Shown: piece after piece, positions 1 through 9,287 of the stretch
Position numbering within the stretch: the stretch's first letter is position 1
Layout of the letters: each line of letters begins with the position of its first letter
Program-made: the position numbers and the translations under genes
Assembly (NCBI GenBank): GCA_029264685.1
Contig: JARHZW010000086.1
Span: 1-37,130, forward strand
DNA length: 37,130 bases
Reading direction: 5' to 3'
DNA from: Candidatus Limivicinus sp.
Lineage (GTDB): Bacteria; Bacillota; Clostridia; Oscillospirales; Oscillospiraceae
The notes under the pieces: generated by a model
The model's input: only the letters and a program-made list of their open reading frames with translations
Databases searched by the model: none
What the model was told of the DNA's origin: nothing

Positions 1-188
1 AATGATCTTTTTCTTTTCTTTTCTTTTTTTGAGATTTTTTTTTTATTTATTTAAAAGAGAGAGAGAGGGTGCACAAGGGGGGGGGCAGAGGGAGCGGGAG
101 AAGCAGACTCCCCGCTGAGCAGGGAGCCTGATGTGGGGCTCGAACCATCCCCTCGATCTGGGACCATGACCAGAGTCGAAGGCAGACG
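1..188 (-). mobile_element. Carnivore tRNA-Lys-derived SINE (CAN-SINE/SINEC type), 5' head truncated, with A-rich (AAAAG)n tail
   Basis: Reverse complement reads TCTGCCTTCGACTCTGGTCATGGTCCCAGATCGAGG..GGTTCGAGCCCCACATCAGGCTCCCTGCTCAGCGGGGAGTCTGCTTCTCCCGCTCCCTCTGCCCC..CTCTCTCTCTTTTAAATAAATAAAAAAAA, the recognisable CAN-SINE body, CT-repeat and A-rich tail. Not bacterial. Confidence 0.93.
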
Positions 189-211
189 TGTGCAGAAACT
201 TTTCTCATATA

Positions 212-1003
212 TTATCCCTCTGCCCCTTCGGTATCTGTCTGTTCTTCTGTATTACCGGCATTTTTCACCGCCAGCAGTTCATCTGAAAACTCGGTTGCCC
301 GCTCGGGCAGACCCTCATCGTCAAATGTATAGTAGGCAGGGTAGCCACGGTAGTACGCCACATTATATGTATAGTCTCCCGCCTGCTCGTCGGTAAACAT
401 AAACGAGTCAAAATCTGGCATTTTTTCGTATCTGGGTGTGGCGTCAAAATGATACCAGCCCTCACCGCAGTTTACCAGATTCCACCAGTGGGGACCTCTG
501 CCGCCCTTACGGCAGACCATCTCGTTGTCGATTCCCATATATGTAAGCAATGCTCTTGAAGAAGCGTAATAAGTAAAGCAGTCGCCCTGACGCAGACCAA
601 GTCCTTCCTTGGCACCGTTTACCCAGCTAGATTTATCAGGGTTTGCAGAGTATTTAATGCTGCCGTCTACATAATCGTAAATGGCTTTAGCCTGCTGATA
701 CTTGCTCATATCCTGAGTTATGATCTGATCCAGAATTCCCTTAGCCAGTTCGTCAAGCTCCCTGTCTCCCGTTATAGGCTCGCCGTCAGGTGGCGGCAGA
801 GGCGGTACAGGGGAATTATTTTCAGGTTCCGGTTCCTGGGTTTCAGCAGGTTCTGCCGCTTCATCCGGCAACTGATTTACAGATTGCTCAATTTTGTTAT
901 TTTCGCCGGGTCCGTCTGTCTTAGGACTCGGAGATAGTTGGACTGCCGATATAATAACTGTCAGAACAACAACTGTCAGTCTTAAAAACAGCTTGTGTTT
1001 CAA
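212..1003 (-). CDS. Exported transglutaminase-like (transglutaminase core superfamily) protein
   Basis: N-terminal hydrophobic signal, Pro/Glu-rich linker, then GDCFTYYASSRALLTYMGI...GPHWWNLV...WYHFDATP (Cys-His-Asp triad). Probable TTG start at 1003 with GGAGG upstream; the ORF track starts at 1042. Confidence 0.85.
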   Translation of the reverse strand: MKHKLFLRLTVVVLTVIISAVQLSPSPKTDGPGENNKIEQSVNQLPDEAAEPAETQEPEPENNSPVPPLPPPDGEPITGDRELDELAKGILDQIITQDMSKYQQAKAIYDYVDGSIKYSANPDKSSWVNGAKEGLGLRQGDCFTYYASSRALLTYMGIDNEMVCRKGGRGPHWWNLVNCGEGWYHFDATPRYEKMPDFDSFMFTDEQAGDYTYNVAYYRGYPAYYTFDDEGLPERATEFSDELLAVKNAGNTEEQTDTEGAEG

Positions 1004-1260
1004 ATAGCATTCCTCCAATCCCAAACATTGTAATAATAACATTTTCTATCTATAGGGTCAACTTAAAAGCTGTTAAATTTGCCATTCCGCAATTCCATCT
1101 CCGCAACTTTAGCTTTTTTCGCCACTTTCAGGGGCAAAATGTTCCGCATATTTTGAGGTTTATGTTTAGAAGCTTAAAAAACGACATTTTAATTATTATA
1201 TTCATATATTTTCATTAGTCAAGATAAAGACCCGCTAATTCACAATTTGTAAAAAACGGC

Positions 1261-1296
1261 AAAAAGTGCCGAAAGTTTTTCCTTTCGGCACTTTTT
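1261..1296 (-). terminator. Rho-independent terminator of the opp operon
   Basis: Inverted repeat AAAAAGTGCCGAAAG-N6-CTTTCGGCACTTTTT, abutting the stop codon of the last operon gene. Confidence 0.9.
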
Positions 1297-2031
1297 TCAC
1301 TCAACGGCAGCAAGCAGTTGCTTTGTGTATTCATGCTGAGGGTTGTCATAAATCCGCTCAACATCTCCACGCTCAACTATCTGACCGTCTTTCATAACAA
1401 TCACTCTGTCGCAAAGCTGGTACACCACATTCAGGTCGTGGCTTATAAACAGGAAGCTCAGATCCAGCTCCCGTCTCAGCTTTTTAAGCAGTTTTAAAAT
1501 CTGAGCCTGAATAGTTACATCAAGAGCGCTGACCGGTTCGTCGGCTATGATAAACTTCGGCTTCTGGATCAGCGCAACGGCTATGGACACTCTCTGTCTC
1601 TGCCCGCCGGACAGTTCATACGGCTTTGCCCTGAGACATTCCTCCGGCAGCTCCACCAGTCTCAGCATCTCCATAACTCTGTCCTCTCGCTCCTGTCGGT
1701 TTTTTACGCCCTGTATTTTCAGAGGCTCTTCCATAATTCTCTTTACAGTGAATGCAGGGTTGAGGGAACTGAACGGATCCTGAAATATCATTTGGGGACG
1801 CCTGGAGTAGTTTATAACCTTTCCGGATGTGGGTTTTACCATACCCAGAATAAGTTTTGCCAGAGTTGATTTTCCCGTACCTGATTCACCGACCAGACCC
1901 ATTATTTCGCCACGGCGCACATTGAAGCTCACATCGTGCAGGACCTCCTGCACTTCTCCTCTGGAGAAAACGCCTCCGTCACGATAACCGCAGCTTACAT
2001 TTTGAACCTCAAGCACAAGCTCCTCTTCCAT
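1297..2031 (-). CDS. oppF: Oligopeptide/dipeptide ABC transporter ATP-binding protein (OppF/DppF-like)
   Basis: Walker [10 protein letters not shown], signature LSGGQRQR, Walker [12 protein letters not shown]; within a five-gene opp-type operon. Confidence 0.9.
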   Translation of the reverse strand: MEEELVLEVQNVSCGYRDGGVFSRGEVQEVLHDVSFNVRRGEIMGLVGESGTGKSTLAKLILGMVKPTSGKVINYSRRPQMIFQDPFSSLNPAFTVKRIMEEPLKIQGVKNRQEREDRVMEMLRLVELPEECLRAKPYELSGGQRQRVSIAVALIQKPKFIIADEPVSALDVTIQAQILKLLKKLRRELDLSFLFISHDLNVVYQLCDRVIVMKDGQIVERGDVERIYDNPQHEYTKQLLAAVE

Positions 2032-2822
2032 TACAGACTGCCCCTCCCCTCCCGTGTGGGAATTGCAGCGATAAGCTTCTTTGTATACTCATGCTGCGGA
2101 TTGTGAAAAATACTGTCAGTTTCTCCGCTTTCGACCACAAGGCCTCTCTGCATAACGACCACACGGCGGCACAGCTTACGCACCACATTCAGGTCATGGC
2201 TGATGAAAAGCATTGAAATACCGTATTTCCTGTTAAGTTCCTTTAAAAGCTTCAAAATCTGAGACTGGATCGTTATATCCAGCGCAGTGGTAGGTTCGTC
2301 CAGCAGCAGCAGTTTGGGCTTAGACACTATGGCTGCCGCAATCATGGCTCTCTGGCACATACCGCCGGAAAGCTCGTGGGGATATTTCTCGTAAACCTCC
2401 TCCACATTTTTAAGCTCCACAGCCCGCAGAGCATCCAGCGCCAGAGCCTTTCTCTCCGGTGCTTTCATCTGCGTGTGAACCTTCAGGCATTCTTCCACCT
2501 GTTTTCCTATCTTCATAAGAGGGTCCATGGCGTTCATAGGCTCCTGAAACACAACTCCGATGTCTTTTCCCTGAACCTGTCTTAAAACTTTTCTGTCGGC
2601 ATGGAGAAGCTCACAGTTGTCCAGCATTATCCGACCGGAATAATCGCATTGCTTTCTTGGCAGCAGCCCTGCAACCGACATAGCCGTTACGCTTTTTCCC
2701 GAGCCTGATTCACCCACCAGACCCATTATCTCCCCGTCCTCGATTTTAAAGCTTACTCCTGCCACAGCCTCACGCTGCCTGTTATGAAAGCGGACGTGCA
2801 GATCCTGAATTTCCAGCATCAC
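2031..2822 (-). CDS. oppD: Oligopeptide/dipeptide ABC transporter ATP-binding protein (OppD/DppD-like)
   Basis: Walker [33 protein letters not shown]. Confidence 0.9.
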   Translation of the reverse strand: MMLEIQDLHVRFHNRQREAVAGVSFKIEDGEIMGLVGESGSGKSVTAMSVAGLLPRKQCDYSGRIMLDNCELLHADRKVLRQVQGKDIGVVFQEPMNAMDPLMKIGKQVEECLKVHTQMKAPERKALALDALRAVELKNVEEVYEKYPHELSGGMCQRAMIAAAIVSKPKLLLLDEPTTALDITIQSQILKLLKELNRKYGISMLFISHDLNVVRKLCRRVVVMQRGLVVESGETDSIFHNPQHEYTKKLIAAIPTREGRGSL

Positions 2823-3625
2823 AAGCCCTCCTTTCCTCTGCGCTGAAGCCCCTCACCTATAAGGCCAACAGCAAAGATCATCACAACAATGACACCGCCC
2901 GTCCAAAGGGCATACCACGGAGCAAGACTCAGCATTCCCTGAGCCTCGGAAAGCATATAGCCCAAAGACGCATCCGGAGGTTTAACTCCTATTCCCAGAT
3001 AGCTCATGGAAGCCTCTGCCAGAACGGCGTTATTAAATCCTATGGTTATTGCCGGCAGCAGCACCGACATAGTGTTTGGCAGGATATGCATACATATGAT
3101 TCTTGCCGGATTTGCGCCCATAAGCCGTACACTTTTAACATAGTTTACGTTTCGCAAAGCCGCAAAGGCCGTTCTTGACACTCTTGCGAAGCTTGGAATA
3201 AAAACAATTCCAAGGGCAAGTATAACATTATACTTACCTCCGCCTAAAACGCCCACCACAACCAGAGCCACAAGGACACTGGGAAAAGCTGTCAAAGCAT
3301 CGTTAAAGCGCATGAGAGCCTCGTCTACAATTCCGCCGAAATAGCCCGTTACGGCACCGACGAAAATACCCGCAGCGGCACCTATAAGTACGGTACTCAG
3401 GGCTATGAGTGCAGTTGAGCCTGCCCCCTGCAAAATTCTGCTGAATATATCTCTTCCGAAATTATCCGTACCCATTATGTGCTCAAGACTGGGTGCATCA
3501 AATTTCGGTCCTGTCATCATTTCTGTGGGGTCGTACGGGGTCCATATGAATCCCATAACAATAAAGGCTGCCACAATTCCCGCAAGGACACTGCCGAAAA
3601 TAAGATACCAGTTCCTTTTTTTCAT
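2819..3625 (-). CDS. oppC: Oligopeptide/dipeptide ABC transporter permease (OppC/DppC-like)
   Basis: HIMGTDNFGRDIFSRILQGAGSTALIAL N-terminal signature and permease EAA-type loop; overlaps its neighbours by 4 bp. Confidence 0.9.
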   Translation of the reverse strand: MKKRNWYLIFGSVLAGIVAAFIVMGFIWTPYDPTEMMTGPKFDAPSLEHIMGTDNFGRDIFSRILQGAGSTALIALSTVLIGAAAGIFVGAVTGYFGGIVDEALMRFNDALTAFPSVLVALVVVGVLGGGKYNVILALGIVFIPSFARVSRTAFAALRNVNYVKSVRLMGANPARIICMHILPNTMSVLLPAITIGFNNAVLAEASMSYLGIGVKPPDASLGYMLSEAQGMLSLAPWYALWTGGVIVVMIFAVGLIGEGLQRRGKEGL

Positions 3626-4575
3626 TTTGCCCCACCTCCAAGACGAAGTCTCGGGTCAATACGCTGATTTATAATGTCCGCCAGCGTACCGGCCAGTACC
3701 ACCCAGAAGGCGAGTATTACCACCAGCGCCTGAACCACGGGAAAATCCCTGTCACCTATGCTTGAAACCAGCAGGCGCCCCAGACCCGGAATTGCAAATA
3801 CCTGTTCCACAACTACGCTGGCCGCCACTATCTCCGCCATTGTCTGAGCAAGAAAAGTGACAACCGGCACAAGAGAGTTTTTCAGCACATGGCCCCTGAG
3901 AACCTGCTTTCTGTCGTTTCCCCTTGAAATTGCGGTACGCACATAACCGCTGGTCATTTCGTTCTGAATCCTGCTTCTTAACATCCGCATGGTCATTGCT
4001 ATTCTGGGTATGGATATTGCTACCGCAGGATAGACAAGATAGGCAACGGACCCCCAGAAGTCATTCCCAAGGCCGGGGAACTGACCGTGGTTATAAAAAC
4101 GGAGAATTATGCTGAACACCCATGTAAGCATAACGCCGGTAAAAAACGGCGGTATAGCCATCATGAACTGGATAAGCCCGCTCCATATTCCGTCCTTGAT
4201 GCCCCTGTTGTATCTGGCTGAAAAAAGGCCAAGAGGTATGGAAACCACCAGAATAAGCAGAAAACTCATAAGGCTGAGACAAAGTGTAACCCCTATTTTG
4301 GGGGCAAGCAGTTGGGCCACAGGCTGTCTGTATCTAAAAGAGTTTCCCAGATTTCCGGTAAAAAAGCCGCCCAGCCACTCAAAGTATCTGACAAGAAAGG
4401 GTCTGTTAAGCCCCAGCTTCTCCTCAAGTGCCGCTATCTGCTCAGGTGTGCCCTCAGTACCAAGCATGGTGTCTGCTGCACTTCCTGAAATAAGTTCAAA
4501 AGCCGCAAACGCCAGAAAAGAGACGATTACCATTGTAATAAGCAGCATCAAAAGCTTTTTAGCCGCATATTTCAT
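3622..4575 (-). CDS. oppB: Oligopeptide/dipeptide ABC transporter permease (OppB/DppB-like)
   Basis: Multi-TM; TPEQIAALEEKLGLNRPFLVRYFEWLGGFFTGNLGNSFRYRQPV typical of DppB/OppB. Confidence 0.9.
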   Translation of the reverse strand: MKYAAKKLLMLLITMVIVSFLAFAAFELISGSAADTMLGTEGTPEQIAALEEKLGLNRPFLVRYFEWLGGFFTGNLGNSFRYRQPVAQLLAPKIGVTLCLSLMSFLLILVVSIPLGLFSARYNRGIKDGIWSGLIQFMMAIPPFFTGVMLTWVFSIILRFYNHGQFPGLGNDFWGSVAYLVYPAVAISIPRIAMTMRMLRSRIQNEMTSGYVRTAISRGNDRKQVLRGHVLKNSLVPVVTFLAQTMAEIVAASVVVEQVFAIPGLGRLLVSSIGDRDFPVVQALVVILAFWVVLAGTLADIINQRIDPRLRLGGGAK

Positions 4576-4633
4576 GGCTGACGCCTCCTTTCCGGTGCAG
4601 CGGCATATTATCTATGCCACTACTCATTTGTTA

Positions 4634-6175
4634 TTACTCCGCCCAGTAAAGTTCTGCCAAGTCAAGGGCATATATGGGATAGAAATGAAATCCTCCTAAT
4701 TCCAGTCCCTTGCGAATGGCTACAAGATCGGCAGGAGCCTGAATATACACGTTTGCAGCGTGCTGAGCCAGATTACGCTGTGCTTCGATATAAAACTCGG
4801 TGCGTTCGGCATCATTACCGGTTCCCGCAGCCTTGTTCATAAGACCGTCAAAATCTTCATTATTGTAGTTTATAAAGTTCTTGCTGTGCTGTGACATGAA
4901 GCGCTCCATCATTGCCCTTGCAGTAGGATAATGGGCATCCACTCCGGTAATAGTTGCCTGGAAGTTTCTTCCGTTATAAACCTCGCTTACCCATGTGGCC
5001 CATTCTACAGGCTGAATTTCCACATTCACGCCAATAGCCTTGTACTGGTTTGCAAGCACCTGAGCGGTATCCACATGCTGGGGATAGTTGGAAGGCACAG
5101 TAATTGTCATGTCAAAGCCGTTTTCATAACCTGCCTGAGCCAGAAGCTCTTTTGCTTTTTCCACATCGTAGGGATAGAGCTCGCTGAGACTCTCGTCATA
5201 CCATTTTGCGAGAGTGGGATAGACACTTGAGCCTACCACGGCACCATAGCCGTCAAAAGCTATATCTATAATCTGCCTGCGGTCAGTTGCATAGGAGAGC
5301 GCCTGACGAACAAGCTCGTTATCAAAAGGTGCTGCGCTGTTATTCAGGTACAGAGCCTGAACCAGAGCCATACTGCCTTCCACAATGTTAAAATCATCGC
5401 TGAGCTGAGAAACCTGAACGGTGGGAAGGTGGTTGCACAGGTCTATGGCTCCTGACTGGAGGGACAGAACCATACTGTCCGCATTTTCAATTATCTTGAA
5501 TATAACTTTATCCAGCTTTGCTTTGTTGCCCCAGTATTCGTCAAATTTTTCAAGCACAACTGAATCCTGAGCAGCACGGCTGACAAATTTAAAGGGGCCT
5601 GTGCCAACAGGCTTTGTGTCCTGCTCGGTGTAATCGGCGGGAACAACCGCAACCGTCAGGTAGTTTAAAAACTCCTCATCGGGGTGAGAAATGGTAAATA
5701 CAACAGTTCTGTCGTCGGGAGTCTCTATTTTCTCTATAATCTGCAATGCAGGTTCCACCATGGCTCCGCTCTCATCGGGAGTTTTGCACTGCTCCACCGA
5801 GTAGACAACATCGGAGGCAGTCACCTGCTGACCGTTGTGGAACTTTATGCCTTCACGCACGGTGAAGGTGTAGGTCAGCCCGTCATCGGAAACCGTATAA
5901 TCCTCCGCAACGGCGGGGAAAAGATTTCCGTCCGGTTTGAGCTTCATAAGTCCCTCAAATACATTGAACATCACTTCTCTGGTGCCGGCAGTATAACCGG
6001 ATTTCAGAGGATTGAGGCTCTCTGCAAGGTCGTTTGCAATGCCAACGGTAATTTCGTTCGCTCTTTCTGCTTCGGGCGCTGAACTATCAGGTGCTTCAGC
6101 CTTGCTTCCGCAGCCTGTGAGAACGCCCATAAGCATAGCCACTGTTAAAACCGCTACTGTAATTCTTTTTTTCAT
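4634..6175 (-). CDS. oppA: Family 5 extracellular solute-binding lipoprotein (peptide/nickel type)
   Basis: Lipobox LTGCGS; SBP_bac_5 features (ESLNPLKSGYTAGTREVMFNVFEGLMKLKPDG..AEDYTVSDDGLTYTFTVREGIKFHNG). Confidence 0.92.
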   Translation of the reverse strand: MKKRITVAVLTVAMLMGVLTGCGSKAEAPDSSAPEAERANEITVGIANDLAESLNPLKSGYTAGTREVMFNVFEGLMKLKPDGNLFPAVAEDYTVSDDGLTYTFTVREGIKFHNGQQVTASDVVYSVEQCKTPDESGAMVEPALQIIEKIETPDDRTVVFTISHPDEEFLNYLTVAVVPADYTEQDTKPVGTGPFKFVSRAAQDSVVLEKFDEYWGNKAKLDKVIFKIIENADSMVLSLQSGAIDLCNHLPTVQVSQLSDDFNIVEGSMALVQALYLNNSAAPFDNELVRQALSYATDRRQIIDIAFDGYGAVVGSSVYPTLAKWYDESLSELYPYDVEKAKELLAQAGYENGFDMTITVPSNYPQHVDTAQVLANQYKAIGVNVEIQPVEWATWVSEVYNGRNFQATITGVDAHYPTARAMMERFMSQHSKNFINYNNEDFDGLMNKAAGTGNDAERTEFYIEAQRNLAQHAANVYIQAPADLVAIRKGLELGGFHFYPIYALDLAELYWAE

Positions 6176-6188
6176 TTTTACTTCCTTT

Positions 6189-6292
6189 CATCACCGCCCG
6201 CTCTTCGGGTCGATGTGCGGCGGCACTGCCGCCAAGATTTTTGCAGGAATATTCCCATATCAGTGTTTACGGTGACGGCCCCCAAACAGGGG
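6189..6292 (-). promoter_or_regulatory. Highly structured 5' leader of the opp operon (candidate cis-regulatory RNA)
   Basis: Closing helix 6189-6196/6270-6277 (CGUCACCG/CGGUGAUG in the transcript). Hairpins at 6246-6255 (GGAATATTCC), 6219-6233 (GGCGGCA-N-TGCCGCC) and 6197-6209 (CCCG-N5-CGGG), plus an outer hairpin 6280-6292 (CCCC-N5-GGGG). Confidence 0.5.
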
Positions 6293-6312
6293 TATATCCC
6301 ACACTTGGCACC

Positions 6313-6341
6313 ATTTTAAACTATTCAACAGGTCATTGCAA
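6313..6341 (-). promoter_or_regulatory. Predicted sigma-A promoter of the opp operon
   Basis: Minus strand TTGCAA-N17-TAAAAT, about 130 nt upstream of the SBP start. Confidence 0.6.
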
Positions 6342-6542
6342 GAGTTTTTACTTTATTTGTCAATTTTTATCAATCAAACAGCAATACGGCAGTTTATGGA
6401 TACCGACTTTTTTTCAGCCGAAATAAGCCCGTATTTCAGCCCTTGCGGCCGTTTTTCTGCCTCTTTGAATTATGCTTTACAGCCTCGGACAATCTACACG
6501 GAAAATAAATTCTAAACAATTCTTAATTCTTCTTACAACTTG

Positions 6543-6571
6543 TTGACAGCAATGTCAAATAAATGTAGAAT
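6543..6571 (+). promoter_or_regulatory. Predicted sigma-A promoter for the MBOAT-SGNH operon
   Basis: TTGACA-N17-TAGAAT, implying a ~170-nt 5' UTR. Confidence 0.65.
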
Positions 6572-6746
6572 GTGGTACTTGTAGGTTATAATAAGGTGTA
6601 ATGGAAAATGTGCGGCAAGGTGTTTGCCCGTTTGAAGCATGCAACATTTCACTCTCTCTGCACGGAGCAAAGATTACAGCAGATATATCTACCGCTGACA
6701 GAAATCAGCCATATCCGTTTAAAGGTGCAAAGGAGGTATTCACTGC

Positions 6747-8219
6747 ATGGTATTTAGCAGTCTGCAATTTATTCTGATATTCATGCCGGTATTCTTTACA
6801 ATTTACTATCTTGTCCCGAACCGATACAGAAACGTTGTTTTGCTGTTGGGAAGCCTGAGTTTTTACGCTGTCGGCACTTATATAACGCCGGGTCACTTCG
6901 TTATATTTATTGTAAGCATGCTGGTGGACTACGGTCTGGCCATGCTTATGACAAAACGTCCGTCAGGCAAAAAACCGTTTTTGATTGCGGGCATTGTTTT
7001 CCACATTCTGGCCCTTGGCTTCTATAAGTACTTTAACTTCATTATAAATGAACTGGCAGGCGCTTTCCCCAATGCGGACATAGGCCTTCCCTTTACCATC
7101 ATACTTCCCATAGGCATCTCGTTTTACACCTTCCAGGGTCTGTCCTATCTCATAGATGTGTACAGAGGCACTGTGGCGGCGGAGCGGAGTCCTCTGGACT
7201 TTTGTGTTTACATCTCCATGTTCGCCCAGCTTATAGCCGGTCCCATTGTTAACTACAGCGATGTAGCTAATGAGCTGCACCACAGAGAGATCAGAAGATC
7301 CAATGTATTGGACGGTTTCGGAACCTTTATTTTCGGAATGGGTCTGAAAGTGCTTCTTGCCAATCCCTTGGGTAAGCTCTGGACCAACTCAACCAACATA
7401 GGCTTTGAAAGCCTTTCCACCCCCCTTGCATGGATGAGTATATTTGCCTATTCCTTCCAGATTTACTTTGACTTCTTCGGTTATTCTCTTATGGCCATAG
7501 GTCTTGGCAAAATGATGGGCTTTAATCTGCCTAAAAACTTTGATTTCCCCTATCTCTCCACATCCATGACAGAGTTCTGGAGACGCTGGCACATCACCTT
7601 AGGTTCATGGTTCAGAGAATATGTGTACATTCCCTTAGGCGGCAGCCGCAGAGGAACTGCCAAAACCATAAGGAACCTTTTTATTGTCTGGCTTCTCACC
7701 GGCATCTGGCACGGTGCAGGCTACAACTTTATGATTTGGGGCATGATGCTGTTTGCCATAATCGCAATAGAGAAATATTTCATAGGAGATTTTCTCGAAA
7801 GGCACCCTGTTGTGGGGCATCTCTACATGGTGTTCCTGATTCCCCTTTCGTGGGCAGTTTTCGAGGTCGGAAACACTCATCAGCTGGGTATGCTGTTCAA
7901 AAGACTGTTCCCGTTCTTCGGGCAGGGCTTCTGGTCCGAGTTCAGGTATGACTACATTAAATATCTGAAAATGTACTGGCCCTTCTTCGTTGCAGCGATC
8001 CTGCTTTCAACCCATCTTCCCTTCGATCTTCTGGAGAGGCTTAAAGCATCCACGGAAAGCGCCCCGAGAGGCAGGCATCTGGCTGTTGTGCCCGGTGAAG
8101 AAAACATCAAACCTGTATGCAAAGTCATTATTTTGGTAATCCTATCCGCTATTTTCTTCGGCGGTTTGTATTGTATGTATCGTGGCTATGACGATCCGTT
8201 CTTATATTTTAGATTTTAG
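6747..8219 (+). CDS. MBOAT family membrane-bound O-acyltransferase (AlgI/DltB-like)
   Basis: Polytopic; FWRRWHITLGSWFREYVYIPLGGSRRG and LTGIWHGAGYNFMIWG (catalytic His) motifs; AAGGAGG RBS. Confidence 0.93.
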   Translation: MVFSSLQFILIFMPVFFTIYYLVPNRYRNVVLLLGSLSFYAVGTYITPGHFVIFIVSMLVDYGLAMLMTKRPSGKKPFLIAGIVFHILALGFYKYFNFIINELAGAFPNADIGLPFTIILPIGISFYTFQGLSYLIDVYRGTVAAERSPLDFCVYISMFAQLIAGPIVNYSDVANELHHREIRRSNVLDGFGTFIFGMGLKVLLANPLGKLWTNSTNIGFESLSTPLAWMSIFAYSFQIYFDFFGYSLMAIGLGKMMGFNLPKNFDFPYLSTSMTEFWRRWHITLGSWFREYVYIPLGGSRRGTAKTIRNLFIVWLLTGIWHGAGYNFMIWGMMLFAIIAIEKYFIGDFLERHPVVGHLYMVFLIPLSWAVFEVGNTHQLGMLFKRLFPFFGQGFWSEFRYDYIKYLKMYWPFFVAAILLSTHLPFDLLERLKASTESAPRGRHLAVVPGEENIKPVCKVIILVILSAIFFGGLYCMYRGYDDPFLYFRF

Positions 8220-8232
8220 AAAAGAGATATGA

Positions 8233-9222
8233 ATGAATACTAAATTTACAAAAATACTTGTTATCCTTTTAGCACTTGCTTCCGCTTTAATTTTGTCCAC
8301 CTGCTTTTCCGCAAAATCTGCGGCACCTGATGATACAGTGGATAAAAACAACGAGGATATTCAGGAAGTGCACGCAAGCCCCTCTGTTGATGAAAATGCT
8401 GACAGCAAGGGTGAAATCAAGCCGGAAGACAGTGAAGCTTCAAATGACGACAAAAATTCAGACAAGACTTCTTCAGACGAAAAAGGATCCGAGCAGGATA
8501 AAAAGCCTCAGTCTGACCTGCCCCTCCCCACTCCCCTGAGCTTTGACAATGCCCTGTTTATCGGTGACTCACGAACCGTTGGCCTTCACGAATACGGCGG
8601 CATTAAGGCTGACTTTTTCTGTGATGTAGGTATGAGTGTTTATAATATAAACCAGAAGCCTATGGTTGTCAGAAGTGTTGGCTCAGTATGGTTTAAGGAT
8701 CTGCTTGTTAAAAATCAGTATGACTATATATTTGTCATGCTCGGTATAAACGAAGTAGGCTACGAAGTAGACCAGACCATCGAACGCTACGGAAAGCTCA
8801 TTGACAAAATACGAGAGGCTCAGCCCGATGCAATCATCTTCATTCAGGCAAACCTCCATGTATCTCAAATAAAAAATGACACCCATCCCTATATTAAAAA
8901 TGCCACCTTGAACAAGCTCAATGAGGGTATGTCGAAATTTGCCGACGGCAAAACCATTTTCTACATGGATGTAAACCCCCTGTTTGATGATGACAACGGT
9001 ACTCTTGCCTATGACAATACCGGTGACGGAGCCCATCTCTACGCAAAGCTTTACAGCGACTGGGCAGAATGGATAGCTCAGGAAGCTGCCGTTATCCTCA
9101 GAGACGCCGGAATAGACACCGGTGCAGAAGCTGAAACCGATTCCGGAACTGAGGCTGTTACAGACGGAGACAGCGAAAGCACTACAGATACGGAAGCCGG
9201 AACCAAAGCAAATATTAAATAA
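8233..9222 (+). CDS. Exported SGNH/GDSL-type hydrolase or acetyltransferase partner
   Basis: N-terminal signal, acidic linker, FIGDSRTVGLHE (block I), MLGINEVGYE, NTGDGAHLY (Asp/His block); directly follows the MBOAT gene. Confidence 0.82.
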   Translation: MNTKFTKILVILLALASALILSTCFSAKSAAPDDTVDKNNEDIQEVHASPSVDENADSKGEIKPEDSEASNDDKNSDKTSSDEKGSEQDKKPQSDLPLPTPLSFDNALFIGDSRTVGLHEYGGIKADFFCDVGMSVYNINQKPMVVRSVGSVWFKDLLVKNQYDYIFVMLGINEVGYEVDQTIERYGKLIDKIREAQPDAIIFIQANLHVSQIKNDTHPYIKNATLNKLNEGMSKFADGKTIFYMDVNPLFDDDNGTLAYDNTGDGAHLYAKLYSDWAEWIAQEAAVILRDAGIDTGAEAETDSGTEAVTDGDSESTTDTEAGTKANIK

Positions 9223-9250
9223 TCAACATCATATAGTAAGATCAATTAAA

Positions 9251-9287
9251 GCTGCCGCAGAGTTATATATTCTGCGGCAGTTTTTTT
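9251..9287 (+). terminator. Rho-independent terminator after the SGNH gene
   Basis: CTGCCGCAGA-N9-TCTGCGGCAGTTTTTTT. Confidence 0.92.

Noticed and set aside
183-193. CAGACGTGTGC, an 11-mer identical to part of an Illumina TruSeq read-2 adapter, right at the SINE/bacterial junction
   Set aside because: The first six bases (CAGACG) belong to the normal CAN-SINE sequence and the adapter continuation (TCTTCCGATCT) is absent. A chance match is likely, though read-level checking is sensible.
133-396. ORF of 87 aa on + strand
   Set aside because: Spans the SINE and the antisense of the transglutaminase gene; no recognisable domain.
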